Of a stretch of DNA of 64,000 nt, positions 25,287 through 33,710 are shown one piece after another (the stretch's first letter is position 1; every line of letters begins with the position of its first letter). The DNA lies in contig CAIWXQ010000045.1 in NCBI GenBank assembly GCA_903916675.1, positions 1 to 64,000 of the forward strand, read 5' to 3'. Origin of the DNA: an uncultured bacterium. Lineage in GTDB: Bacteria > Verrucomicrobiota > Kiritimatiellia > RFP12 > CAIWXQ01. Below the pieces are notes generated by a model. It made no database searches and was not told the origin of the DNA. It worked only from the letters and a program-made list of their open reading frames with translations. The position numbers and the translations under genes were made by a program.

Positions 25287-28200
25287 TCAGCGGGTCGTCT
25301 CGGTGGTCGAGGCGCTGCGGGAGAGGCGCTGCTCCAGCGCGGCCATCTCTGTCTTGACGACGGCCGGGATCGACGGGAACTTGACGGGGATGTCGCGGAG
25401 GATGCGGCGCGCCTCGTCGGTGCGGCCCTGCGCGAAACGAATCGTGGCCAGGCTGACGTGGAGGCGTGGGTCGGTCTGGCAGAGGGCCAGCGCCTGTTCA
25501 GCGGCCTTGGCCGCTTCGTCCGGCTTTCCGGCGTCGAGCAGAATGCGCCCGAGCGTATCCCAGGCCTGGTACAGCTTGTCGCTCAGCGCCAGCGCCTCGC
25601 GCACGGCCTTTTCCGCCTCGGCGAAGCGCTTCTGCCGGCGCAACAGCTCGGCAAAGTCGTTGAGCGCGCCGGGAATTTTTTGTGCCGCGAAGCTGCGGCG
25701 GAAGAAGGTCTCCGCGCGGGGGAAGTCGCCGCGTTCCAGCGCCACGGCGGCCAGCAGATAGTTGGCCAGCGCATCGTCCGGATCGGCGCGGAAGACCATG
25801 GTGCCATCGGTTTCCATGTTGGCGAGGTCGCTGGTGGCGAGGTCGAGCAGGAGCAGATCGTTGCGCACGCCGATCAGATCGGGCCGGAGCGCCAGTGCGT
25901 GCAGGTAAGAGACTCGCGCGAGGGCGAAGTCCGGCGGCGTTTTCTCGCTGAACAGCTTGGCGCGGAGGATATGAATCAGCACGTGATCGCGTTTGCCGAG
26001 CGCCTTCCACATGCCTGGCAGGATGCGTTGCTCGATCTCCTTGAAGTTCTTGCGGCGGAACAACGCGTCGGCTTGCAGAGACCAGGCTTCGATATTTTCC
26101 GGGTGCCGGTCGGTGATGGCCTGCAGCAGGGAGATGCCCTCGTTTAGCTTGCCGGTCTGGACCAGCAGCGAGGCGTTGCAGAGCGCCAGGGCGTCGGGGG
26201 TGGCGCCGGCGGCGCGTGCCTGGTCGAGCCAGTGCTGCGCCTCGCCGGTGCGGCCGCCGATCAGCGCCACGGCCGCCAGGCCGACCAGGGCGCGGGCGTC
26301 GGCCGGATTGGCGGCCAGCAGCGTACGGTAGATTTGCCCGCAGCGGTTGGTGTCGCCCTGGGTCAGGAAGAAGGACGCGAGTTGCAATTCCGTTTTCTGG
26401 GCGCCGCCGTGGCCCAGCGTCAGGGCGCGTTTAAACTCGTTCCGGGCGATGACGGGCTGCCCGCGCAGCGACCAGTCGTGGCCTTGCGAAGTGAGCGCGT
26501 CTGCGTTTCGGATTTCACCGCAGATTTCGACCACGCGGGAGATGGCCGGGGCCTGCTCGCTTTGGGCCAGCAGGTCGCTGATGGCGGTCTTGATCTCGCC
26601 CGTTTTCTCCTTGTGGACGCCGCTTTCGGTCAGGAAGAAGAGATTGATCACGGCGCTGAGATTGTTCGCGTTGAAGTGCCAGGCCGCCTGGTAGGCTTCG
26701 TAGGCGTCCTCGTTCCGCCCCTGGTCCTGCAGCAGCACGCCCAGGTCGTTTGCCGTGCGGCTGATCTGCCAGCGCAGGGAACGCCGCAGGTAATCCAGCA
26801 GCGGAAGGGCATTCGTGGCCGGCGCGAGTGTCTGGTCCATGCGCGCCCAGAATGCGCGGTTGGCTTGCAGCAGGTCCGTGCTGTGCAGGGTTTCCGCGTG
26901 CGCCACGCCGCCATAGCCGATGCCGAGGGGAACCGGCTGCCATCCGGCGCGCTTCCAGATGGCGGAAGAGCCCAGGGTGACGAGTTTGGTCTCGGCGGAT
27001 CGGTCGGTCTTGAGCCATTCCAGGAAGAACGTCTGTACGCCGAACGAGGCGGCCGTGTTCAGGCTTTCACGTTGCGTGCGGAACACGGGGTCTGCGGCGA
27101 CCCACGCCTGGAGTTGGCGCACACTGCGCGAATCGGTGCTGCCAGCCGATGAAATCATGCGCAGGGTGCGTCCCTGCATGCGGGCCGCCAACTGGATGTG
27201 ACGATCCAGCGGGCCGCCGCCCGCGATCCAGTCGCGGTCGCCGAACTGCGCCAGCACCTCGCGGGCCGCGCGGTCGGCGAACGCGCTGGCGCGGCCGTTC
27301 GCATCGCGCAGGTTGACCAGCGGAAAGATGCAGACCAGCACCAGGATCAGCCAGGTAACACCGATGCCCGCGATGCGACGGAACGTGAGAGAAGGGGCGA
27401 GATTCCTCCAGAATTCGGTGCCGGAGGGCTTGCCCAGCCGGTCCAAGTGCTTGTTGTTGCCGTCTTCCGTTCTTTCGGGGGGGATGTCGTCCGGCGCGCC
27501 CAGCAGGCGCCAGTAGGCGGCGAGGTAGCCGGCGACCGCGGCCACGGCCAGATACGGCAGGACTGGCAGGTAGTCGCCGTCGCGTGCCAGGGCCCATGGC
27601 GAAATGGAGTCGGCGTTGAACAGGCAGATCAGCGTGGCGATCGTGAACAACTGGTTCATCGCCAGGCGGGCCAGCGAGTCGCGGTTGGCGAACGCATTCC
27701 GGGCGGTCGAGAGGGAGATCACAGCGGGGAGAATGGCCAGCAGCAGAATCCAGAACCATCCCGTGTGCGGCAGGCTGTTCTTGAGTGCCTGGTAGTGTGC
27801 GTGCAGCAGGCCGGAGGCCAGGAAGCGGATGCCGGTGGGCATGCCCGGCGCGGTGGACTTGGTCAGAAACAGGAGCAGCAGCCCTGCTCCGGCGCCGACG
27901 CCAGCGAAAAACAACGCGGTGGGGAGCAGGCGATCCCATGATTTGCGGCGGCGCGCCAGGTGAACGGTATACAGAACGATCAGCAAGGCTGAAAGCGGGA
28001 TGAAAATCTCGGTCTCCATGCTTCCCAGGCCGCAGAGGAAGGCGATCAGCGCGGCGACCGGGTTCGGGCGCCGTGCGTGGAGGTAGCTCCGGATCAGCAG
28101 GAGGATGACGAGCAGCAGCAGCAGGTCGAATGTCTGGCAGCCGAAGCGGGTGCAGGCGGACCAGAACGGCGCGCAGAAGGCAAGTGTCAGCGCAGCGACG

Positions 28201-28703
28201 CATCCGCCGAGCAACGAGGCCAGCGACAACTGCCGGTTGTGCGATTCCACGCCGGGGGTAATGCTCGCGACAACCGGACCACGCGGCGGTTCGGCTTCGT
28301 CGCTCTCGAGCGACATGGCGCGGGCGCTCCCGCCGGCATCCTCGCGGGCGTTCACAAACAGAAACCACGAAACCAGCCACCCGAAGAGCGCCACGGCGCC
28401 GGCGCCGCAGATCGCGCTGAACAGGTTGAGACGCAGCGGAAGGTCCAGCAGATGGAGTTGTGCAATCCCATGTGTCAGCAGAAACCAGACCGGATGCCCG
28501 GCTGGGTGCTCTGGAATGGCGCCCGAAACCGAGGCGAGCAAGGTCGCCGAGATCCCGGGGTAGGCGCCCGGTGCGAGGGTGAGCAGATAGACGACCAGGG
28601 CCAGAACGCCGGCCAGAAGCGGCCAATGCCGCCAGCGCTGCTCCAGAACCGGATCCCAATCCACGCGCGGCACAGACGATTTCTGAGAAGATTTCGCGTT
28701 CAT
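25287..28703 (-). CDS. DUF2723/GT117 membrane protein with TPR tail
   Basis: 1138 residues. The minus-strand ATG at 28703 follows gggggaac; the upstream frame extension is shorter-lived and non-homologous in look. Residues about 25-480 contain roughly ten or more membrane segments. They begin with LTLAPGAYPG, then HPAGHPVWFLL and RLNLFSAICGAG, the signature of DUF2723 (GT117), a family tied to protein O-glycosylation in Bacteroidota. The remaining half is soluble, with tetratricopeptide-type repeats (ALTLGHGGAQ, ADARALVGLAAVAL, AEKAVREALALSDKLYQAWDTLGRILLDAGKPDEA). The donor lipid and target proteins are unknown. It stands alone, convergent with the FtsX-like permease. Confidence 0.75.
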   Translation of the reverse strand: MNAKSSQKSSVPRVDWDPVLEQRWRHWPLLAGVLALVVYLLTLAPGAYPGISATLLASVSGAIPEHPAGHPVWFLLTHGIAQLHLLDLPLRLNLFSAICGAGAVALFGWLVSWFLFVNAREDAGGSARAMSLESDEAEPPRGPVVASITPGVESHNRQLSLASLLGGCVAALTLAFCAPFWSACTRFGCQTFDLLLLLVILLLIRSYLHARRPNPVAALIAFLCGLGSMETEIFIPLSALLIVLYTVHLARRRKSWDRLLPTALFFAGVGAGAGLLLLFLTKSTAPGMPTGIRFLASGLLHAHYQALKNSLPHTGWFWILLLAILPAVISLSTARNAFANRDSLARLAMNQLFTIATLICLFNADSISPWALARDGDYLPVLPYLAVAAVAGYLAAYWRLLGAPDDIPPERTEDGNNKHLDRLGKPSGTEFWRNLAPSLTFRRIAGIGVTWLILVLVCIFPLVNLRDANGRASAFADRAAREVLAQFGDRDWIAGGGPLDRHIQLAARMQGRTLRMISSAGSTDSRSVRQLQAWVAADPVFRTQRESLNTAASFGVQTFFLEWLKTDRSAETKLVTLGSSAIWKRAGWQPVPLGIGYGGVAHAETLHSTDLLQANRAFWARMDQTLAPATNALPLLDYLRRSLRWQISRTANDLGVLLQDQGRNEDAYEAYQAAWHFNANNLSAVINLFFLTESGVHKEKTGEIKTAISDLLAQSEQAPAISRVVEICGEIRNADALTSQGHDWSLRGQPVIARNEFKRALTLGHGGAQKTELQLASFFLTQGDTNRCGQIYRTLLAANPADARALVGLAAVALIGGRTGEAQHWLDQARAAGATPDALALCNASLLVQTGKLNEGISLLQAITDRHPENIEAWSLQADALFRRKNFKEIEQRILPGMWKALGKRDHVLIHILRAKLFSEKTPPDFALARVSYLHALALRPDLIGVRNDLLLLDLATSDLANMETDGTMVFRADPDDALANYLLAAVALERGDFPRAETFFRRSFAAQKIPGALNDFAELLRRQKRFAEAEKAVREALALSDKLYQAWDTLGRILLDAGKPDEAAKAAEQALALCQTDPRLHVSLATIRFAQGRTDEARRILRDIPVKFPSIPAVVKTEMAALEQRLSRSASTTETTR

Positions 28704-28819
28704 GGCGTTCCCCCATTCCAATTGCCGGCAGAATAGACGGTGAGATTTCCAAAAGCAAGCGGGAAGGAGGAACAACTGGGCAATATCGCGCGCAATTCCC
28801 GCGTAATTGGTCAGTTTAG

Positions 28820-28867
28820 GAGGGCGGCCCCGGCGGCTTGTCCTCCTTGGCGAAGGAGGGGCCTGCC
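28820..28867 (+). repeat. Remnant of the palindromic element
   Basis: The 21 bases at 28847-28867 (ttggcgaagg to gcctgcc) match the minus strand of copy A at 3548-3568 exactly. Just before it, gggcggccccggcggcttgt resembles the opposite side of the same element. The middle is missing, so this looks like a deletion derivative. Confidence 0.5.
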
Positions 28868-29005
28868 TTTTGCCGGGTCGAAAACTCGCTAAAAATGCTA
28901 AAAAATCAGGAATTTCTTCGGAAATTCTTCGCCCGCGGCGCAAGGCCGCAGGGGGTCGCCAACCCACCGTGCCGGACGCCCCTTGTTTCTTACAATTATT
29001 TAACG

Positions 29006-29035
29006 TTGACAGGTATCGAGGAGAAAGGGTATTTT
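29006..29035 (+). promoter_or_regulatory. Candidate sigma-70 promoter of the PEP-CTERM gene
   Basis: TTGACA at 29006-29011, then 18 bases, then TATTTT at 29030-29035. It leaves a leader of about 80 bases before the start at 29124, containing the small hairpin gtgccgtaaaagcacggc. Confidence 0.45.
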
Positions 29036-29123
29036 TCCTGCAACAGGCGAGATTGTCTCGACTGCGATTTCCTGGTGGTTAACGCTGAAGTGCCGTAAAA
29101 GCACGGCAAAAGAGGGAGCAAAC

Positions 29124-29813
29124 ATGAAGAAGATCACAGCAATGGCAGCTGTCCTGGCGATGGCTGCGGTGACGCAGGCGGCGACAGTGACGACGACGGG
29201 TGCGGGATGGGTCAAATATTCTGACACGGCTTCCGGCAGTGTCGACAACCCCATCAACGTAACGGTGCAGCAGTTCAACAACATCAGCGGCACGTATGCC
29301 GGCGCCACGTTGAACTCCGTGACACTCTCACTTGTGGATACGACGGCATCAGCCGATGTGACCGTGAATAACACCGGTAGTTCGTCGAGGGATATCACTG
29401 TCACCTTCTCTGGCGGCCTCAGATTTGGAAATGGTGCCAAGAACGTGACGGACAACCTTACGCTAGCCGAGACGATCTACACGGTTGGCGCTAAATCATC
29501 GTATGGCCCCGTTGCGCTGACGACAGATGCTGCGACGGCGAATCATTCGTTCAATAGCGCCAGCGGTCTCTCCGCCTTCATTGGAACAGGCGATATTGCG
29601 AGTATGGCGATCTCCCTTGTCGGATCTTGGGGCGGTTACGGGTGGACCTCTGGTGGCGTTGAGTCTGGCAACAACAAGATGACTGGAACGTGGTCTGTCA
29701 GGTATGATTACAGCGAAGCCCCGGGCCCAGTGCCGGAACCCGCCAGCATGGCCCTGTTGGGCATCGGCGGTCTGGTCGTGGCGCTGCGTCGCCGCTTCAG
29801 CAAGAAGGCCTAA
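29124..29813 (+). CDS. PEP-CTERM exported protein
   Basis: 229 residues. The signal peptide is at residues 1-19 (ends TQAA), with gagggagc upstream of the start. The middle is Thr/Ser/Asn-rich and beta-like, with no catalytic motif (TVTTTGAGW, DVTVNNTGSS). The C-terminus is a classic sorting tail: PVPEPASMALLGIGGLVVALRRRF, that is PEP, a hydrophobic helix and a basic cluster. Such proteins are processed by exosortase (EpsH) and go to the surface or exopolysaccharide. No exosortase gene is in the window. The gene has its own promoter-like sequence and a strong terminator, so it is probably expressed singly. Confidence 0.85.
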   Translation: MKKITAMAAVLAMAAVTQAATVTTTGAGWVKYSDTASGSVDNPINVTVQQFNNISGTYAGATLNSVTLSLVDTTASADVTVNNTGSSSRDITVTFSGGLRFGNGAKNVTDNLTLAETIYTVGAKSSYGPVALTTDAATANHSFNSASGLSAFIGTGDIASMAISLVGSWGGYGWTSGGVESGNNKMTGTWSVRYDYSEAPGPVPEPASMALLGIGGLVVALRRRFSKKA

Positions 29814-29847
29814 GCTTCTTTCTCCGGCATAATTTCATTTTTGCCCA

Positions 29848-29884
29848 GCAGCCGTCGGCGCAAGCCGGCGGCTGCTTCATTTTT
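29848..29884 (+). terminator. Rho-independent terminator of the PEP-CTERM gene
   Basis: The arms gcagccgtcggc and gccggcggctgc around gcaa pair over 12 positions with one G-U, followed by ttcattttt. It lies 35 bases after the stop. Confidence 0.7.
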
Positions 29885-30108
29885 GCCCCCTGCAGGGAGC
29901 GCGGGCGTCCCGCCAGCAGATTGCCGTGCACCATCGGCGGCAACAGTAGGGCGCCGCGTCCTCGCGGCCGCCCCAATCCGCGGAAATCCGCGGCCGAAAA
30001 TCTGGACGCTGCCCTCCATCCCTGGGCTCGGCGCGGGGACGCGCCGGCCTACTCTGCCCTGCGCCACACCATCCTCTAGGATTATGCTATCCTAAATCCC
30101 TACAATCC
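29885..30108. repeat. GC-rich imperfect palindromes upstream of metallopeptidase gene
   Basis: It contains short hairpins such as GCGGG-CGT-CCCGC (29901-29913), several cgcggccg-type blocks and gcgcggggacgcgcc at 30031-30045. It looks like decayed REP-style sequence. Near the end TAGGAT-TATGCT-ATCCTA (30077-30094) is a six-base-arm palindrome that could be an operator or hold a -10 box. The next start is only 15 bases further. Confidence 0.4.
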
Positions 30109-30501
30109 ATGTCCAGCAAGGGAAATCAATTACCGCATGAATCCTGGCTTTTCCTGGCCGAGGCAACGGTGGAGCGCACCCTGCGCGCGCTGCCAACGGA
30201 CCTGCGCGACCGCCTGCGCGACGTGCCGGTCCTGTTCGAGGAGCGTCCCGGACCGCATTTGATCGAAGACGGCTGGCCGGACGACCTGCTCGGTCTGTTC
30301 GAGGGGCCGTGCCATGGCGAGCGCGCCACGGACATCTCCACGCAGCCGCCGACGGTCACGCTCTTCCTGGCTAACCTGCGCGACGAGGCGGGCGACGATC
30401 CGGAGATTTTCCGCGCGGAAGTGCGCACCACGCTGCTGCACGAGATCGGGCACTATCTGGGGCTCGACGAGGACGGCCTGGCGGCGCGCGGACTGGAATA
30501 A
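30109..30501 (+). CDS. Small zinc metallopeptidase-fold protein
   Basis: 130 residues, matching the MtfA-distant minimal zincin family (PF06262 type, about 110-130 residues). The motif HEIGHYLG near the C-terminus (His at about 113 and 117, with Glu between) is the zinc site. Upstream, LLGLFEGPCHGE and TVTLFLANL fit the family layout. The N-terminal FLAEATVERTLRALP is the usual first helix. Peptidase activity has not been shown for most members. The start has no clear Shine-Dalgarno sequence and the leader looks very short. Confidence 0.75.
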   Translation: MSSKGNQLPHESWLFLAEATVERTLRALPTDLRDRLRDVPVLFEERPGPHLIEDGWPDDLLGLFEGPCHGERATDISTQPPTVTLFLANLRDEAGDDPEIFRAEVRTTLLHEIGHYLGLDEDGLAARGLE

Positions 30502-30540
30502 CGGCAACGCGGCGGTTTGCAAAACCGCCCCGTTGCCGTT
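30500..30540. terminator. Strong two-part hairpin after metallopeptidase gene
   Basis: Outer stem aacggcaacg/cgttgccgtt (30500-30509 with 30531-30540). Inner stem ggcggttt/aaaccgcc with a three-base loop. The first base overlaps the stop codon. No T-run follows. Confidence 0.6.
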
Positions 30541-30645
30541 ATCAAATCACCTTGCTTTTTGCCGCGTGGAAAGGCATAGTACGCGCCCTTCTTTCTTTCC
30601 TTTGCCGGGCCGGATTGTGCCGGCCGCCGAACCAGGAGAATGACC

Positions 30646-32730
30646 ATGTCCCGCACCGTACCGTTGGATCATGTCCGCAACATCGGCATCATGGCGCACA
30701 TCGATGCCGGCAAGACCACCTGCAGCGAGCGCATCCTGTTCTACTGTGGCAAGAACTACAAGATCGGCGAGGTGCACGACGGCGCCGCGACCATGGACTA
30801 CATGGTGCAGGAGCAGGAGCGCGGCATCACCATCACCTCCGCCGCCACGGTGGTGCAGTGGCAGGATCACCAGATCAGCCTGATCGACACCCCCGGCCAC
30901 GTGGACTTCACGGCCGAGGTCGAGCGCAGCCTGCGCGTGCTGGACGGCGCCATCGCTCTTTTCTGCGCGGTGGGCGGCGTGCAGCCGCAGACCGAGCAGG
31001 TCTGGCGCCAGAGCGAGAAGTACGAAGTGCCCAAGCTTTGCTTCATCAACAAGATGGACCGTACCGGCGCCGACTTCATGGGCGTGATCGAAGAGATCCG
31101 CGCCGAACTGAGCGGCAACCCCGTCCCGATGGTCCTGCCGATCGGCCAGGCCGAGCACTTCGAGGGGCTGATCGACCTGCTGTCCATGAAGGCCATCCGC
31201 TTCGACGAGGCGTCGAGGGGCGTGAAGCTGATCTACTCCGAGATTCCCGAGGCGCAGCGCGCCGACGCCGAGAAATGGCGCCACTATATGGTCGAGAAGG
31301 CTGCGGAGCAGGATGACGCCGTGCTCGAGAAATACCTCGGCGGCGGCGTGCTGACCGACGACGAGATCCTTGCCTGCCTGCGCAAAGGGTGCATCTCCCG
31401 CGCGCTGGTGCCGGTCTACTGCGGCACCGCCTTTAAGAACAAGGGCGTGCAGCCGCTGCTGGACGGCGTCGTCAAGTTCCTTCCCTCCCCGCTGGACGTC
31501 GGATCCGTCCACCAGGCTGACGCCCCTGAAATCGTGCGCCGCCCGGACGACAGCGAGCCGTTTTCCGGCCTGGCGTTCAAGATCCTTTCGGACAAACACA
31601 TGGGCAAGATCACCTTTGTGCGCGTCTATTCGGGCACGCTGCAGGTCGGCGCCACGGTCCTCAACACGACGGTCGGCGCCGAGGCGCGCATTGGCCGTCT
31701 CTTCCGGATGCATGCCAACCGCCAGGAGGCGATCGAGATGGCGCATGCCGGCGACATCGTGGCCGTGGTTGGGCTCACCAAGACCCGCACCGGCGACACG
31801 ATCTGTGACCCGGAGCATCCCATTGTCCTGGAATCGATCGAGTTCCCCGCGCCCGTGATCTCGGTTTCCATCCGGCCGGCCAGCCGCGCGGACAACGAAA
31901 AGCTGGGCTCCACGCTGCATACGCTCGCCGCCGAGGACCCCACCTTCCTGGTCACCTACGATCCCGAAACCAGCGAAACCATCATCTCCGGCATGGGCGA
32001 GCTGCACCTCGAGATTATCGTGGACCGCCTGCGCCGCGAGTTCAACGTCGGCTGCGAAGTGGGGCGTCCGGAAGTCGCCTACCGTGAAACCATCACGACG
32101 CCTGTGGAAGGCGCCTACAAGCACATCAAGCAGTCGGGTGGACGCGGCCAGTACGCGCACGTCTGCCTGCGCATCGAACTGCAGGAAAAGGGCCAGGGAT
32201 TCGTGTTCGAAAACGAGGTCAAGGGCGGCAACATCCCCGGCGAATACATCCCGGCCATTGAGAAGGGCGTCATCAAGGCCATGGAGCATGGCCCGTGTGG
32301 CGGCTATCCGGTGGTCGACGTCAAGGTCACGGTCTACGACGGCTCGTACCACGAGGTGGACTCGAATGAGTTCGCCTTTATCGAGGCGGCGCGCGTCTGT
32401 TTCCGCAACCTGTTCCTCAAGGGGAATCCGGAGCTGCTCGAGCCGATCATGGACGTGGAAGTCACGGTGCCCGAGGATTACATGGGCGCGGCCACCGGTT
32501 CCATCTGCCAGCGCCGCGGGCGCGTGGAGGGGATGGAGGATAAGGGCGGCGTGAAGCTGGTCCGCGGCTTTGTGCCGCTGGGCGAGATGTTCGGCTACTC
32601 CAGCGCCATCCGCACCGCCACGCAGGGGCGCGGCTCGTTCACCATGCACTTCGAGCACTACGAGGCCGTGCCCTTCAACCTGGCGGAGGCGATCATGGAG
32701 AAGCGCCGCAAGGAGAACAAGGTCCGCTAG
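30646..32730 (+). CDS. fusA: Elongation factor G, canonical type
   Basis: 694 residues. It drives tRNA-mRNA movement through the ribosome using GTP. The ATG at 30646 was preferred to the one at 30640 because aggag at 30634-30638 is then seven bases away. G1 AHIDAGKTT at 17-25, switch region [13 protein letters not shown] and NKMDR are intact. The segment GEVHDGAATMDYM at 41-53 matches the ordinary translocase form. Domains III-V follow with [17 protein letters not shown] and YRETI. The gene stands outside the ribosomal operon, with its own terminator downstream, while a second EF-G occupies the str position. Confidence 0.93.
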   Translation: MSRTVPLDHVRNIGIMAHIDAGKTTCSERILFYCGKNYKIGEVHDGAATMDYMVQEQERGITITSAATVVQWQDHQISLIDTPGHVDFTAEVERSLRVLDGAIALFCAVGGVQPQTEQVWRQSEKYEVPKLCFINKMDRTGADFMGVIEEIRAELSGNPVPMVLPIGQAEHFEGLIDLLSMKAIRFDEASRGVKLIYSEIPEAQRADAEKWRHYMVEKAAEQDDAVLEKYLGGGVLTDDEILACLRKGCISRALVPVYCGTAFKNKGVQPLLDGVVKFLPSPLDVGSVHQADAPEIVRRPDDSEPFSGLAFKILSDKHMGKITFVRVYSGTLQVGATVLNTTVGAEARIGRLFRMHANRQEAIEMAHAGDIVAVVGLTKTRTGDTICDPEHPIVLESIEFPAPVISVSIRPASRADNEKLGSTLHTLAAEDPTFLVTYDPETSETIISGMGELHLEIIVDRLRREFNVGCEVGRPEVAYRETITTPVEGAYKHIKQSGGRGQYAHVCLRIELQEKGQGFVFENEVKGGNIPGEYIPAIEKGVIKAMEHGPCGGYPVVDVKVTVYDGSYHEVDSNEFAFIEAARVCFRNLFLKGNPELLEPIMDVEVTVPEDYMGAATGSICQRRGRVEGMEDKGGVKLVRGFVPLGEMFGYSSAIRTATQGRGSFTMHFEHYEAVPFNLAEAIMEKRRKENKVR

Positions 32731-32763
32731 GCGTTCCCGCCTGCGCTCCTCTGTGCGCGAAAA

Positions 32764-32790
32764 AGGCCGTCCGGTTCTGCCGGGCGGCCT
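32764..32790. terminator. Two-way terminator between fusA and coaB
   Basis: Eleven-base arms aggccgtccgg and ccgggcggcct around ttctg. On the plus strand cttctttgc follows. On the minus strand the hairpin is followed by tttttcgcgc. Both flanking genes point toward it. Confidence 0.75.
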
Positions 32791-32826
32791 CTTCTTTGCA
32801 TACGTCGCCGGCGTGGGCCGGCCGCG

Positions 32827-33471
32827 TCAGTGTGTCTGGGCGCGCGCCGTCTTCTCCACCCAGGCCACGATGCGCTCCGCGACTTCTAGCTTGGAGAGCA
32901 GCGGCAGCGTTTCTTCCGCGCCGTTCCGCGGGATGAGCGTGACGCGGTTGGTGTCAGCTGCGAAGCCGGCATCCGGCTGCGAGACGTCGTTGGCGACTAG
33001 CAGGTCGAGCCCCTTATCCGCCAGCTTGCGCCGCCCCTCCGGCCGCGGGTCGCCGGTTTCGGCCGCGAAGCCGACAAAGATCCGTCCGCCTTTCCGGCTG
33101 CGGATGGTCGCAAGGATGTCCGGGTTGGGCTCGAGCGCCAGGCTGGGCGACATGTCGCGCTTCTTGAGCTTGGCGGCGCTGGCCTGCTTCGGCCGCCAGT
33201 CCGCCACGGCGGCGCACATCACCAGCGCATCGCAGGCGTCGAGGTTCGCTTCCACGGCAAACAGCAGGTCGCGGGCGCTGACCACGTCCACCCGCTGCAC
33301 GCCGGGCGGTGTGGGGAGCGCGACCGGGCCGGCGAGCAGCGTCACGGTGTGTCCGCGGACGGCCGCGCACTGCGCGAGGGCAAATCCCATCTTGCCCGTG
33401 GACCGGTTACTGAGGAACCGGACGGGATCAAGGTGTTCGCGGGTGGGGCCGGCAGTGACAAGCAGGCGCAT
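32827..33471 (-). CDS. coaB: Stand-alone phosphopantothenate-cysteine ligase
   Basis: 214 residues, corresponding to only the CoaB half of the bifunctional CoaBC. It joins cysteine to 4'-phosphopantothenate in coenzyme A synthesis. LLVTAGPTREHLDPVRFLSNRSTGKMG at residues 3-29 is the diagnostic N-terminus. MCAAVADWRP at about 84-93, KLKK, PNPDIL, FVGFAAET and VANDVS are the other conserved blocks. There is no flavin CoaC domain in front of it or beside it. It is the first gene seen of a minus-strand group whose upstream gap is filled by an inverted heptamer repeat. Confidence 0.9.
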   Translation of the reverse strand: MRLLVTAGPTREHLDPVRFLSNRSTGKMGFALAQCAAVRGHTVTLLAGPVALPTPPGVQRVDVVSARDLLFAVEANLDACDALVMCAAVADWRPKQASAAKLKKRDMSPSLALEPNPDILATIRSRKGGRIFVGFAAETGDPRPEGRRKLADKGLDLLVANDVSQPDAGFAADTNRVTLIPRNGAEETLPLLSKLEVAERIVAWVEKTARAQTH

Positions 33472-33509
33472 GTGGCAACCCTAGCGCAAAATGGGTGGTA
33501 ATGGGAAGA

Positions 33510-33665
33510 AGTCAGAGGTCAGACATCAGGCGGCAGAGGCCAGAGGTTTGAATCGCCGACTCCCTCTTCGTGACATCGCCGACAACCGGCGTGTATCCCG
33601 ACTCCCTGCATTCATTTTGCATGCTTTCAGATTGCTGACCTCTGATTACTGGCTTCTGACCTCTT
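33510..33665. repeat. Degenerate heptamer inverted repeat (TCAGAGG type)
   Basis: Left arm at 33510-33549 with units gtcagag, gtcagac, atcaggc, ggcagag and gccagag. Inverted right arm at about 33628-33665 with tgacctc, tgattac, tggcttc and tgacctc. A 70-base middle contains cgccgactccctcttcg and further near-palindromes. It lies between the permease end and the coaB start. Confidence 0.65.
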
Positions 33666-33710
33666 GCGCGCCGTTCGCCTCTGCCGCTGTAGCCGGCGTC
33701 GCAGAGGCGC

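Larger units (their letters stand above)
28704..29123. other. 420-base divergent intergenic region
   Basis: It lies between the GT117 gene (-) and the PEP-CTERM gene (+). It contains a deleted remnant of the palindromic element (28820-28867) and a seven-base-pair hairpin with a UUCG tetraloop (gaatttc at 28910-28916, gaaattc at 28921-28927). On the minus strand the hairpin is followed by gattttttagcattttt. A GC hairpin lies at 28935-28949 and a promoter-like pair at 29006-29035. No gene was found; short frames here have no ribosome-binding site. Confidence 0.55.

Noticed and set aside
33510-33665. CRISPR array from repeated short units
   Set aside because: Units are seven bases without spacers and with drift; no cas genes in the window.
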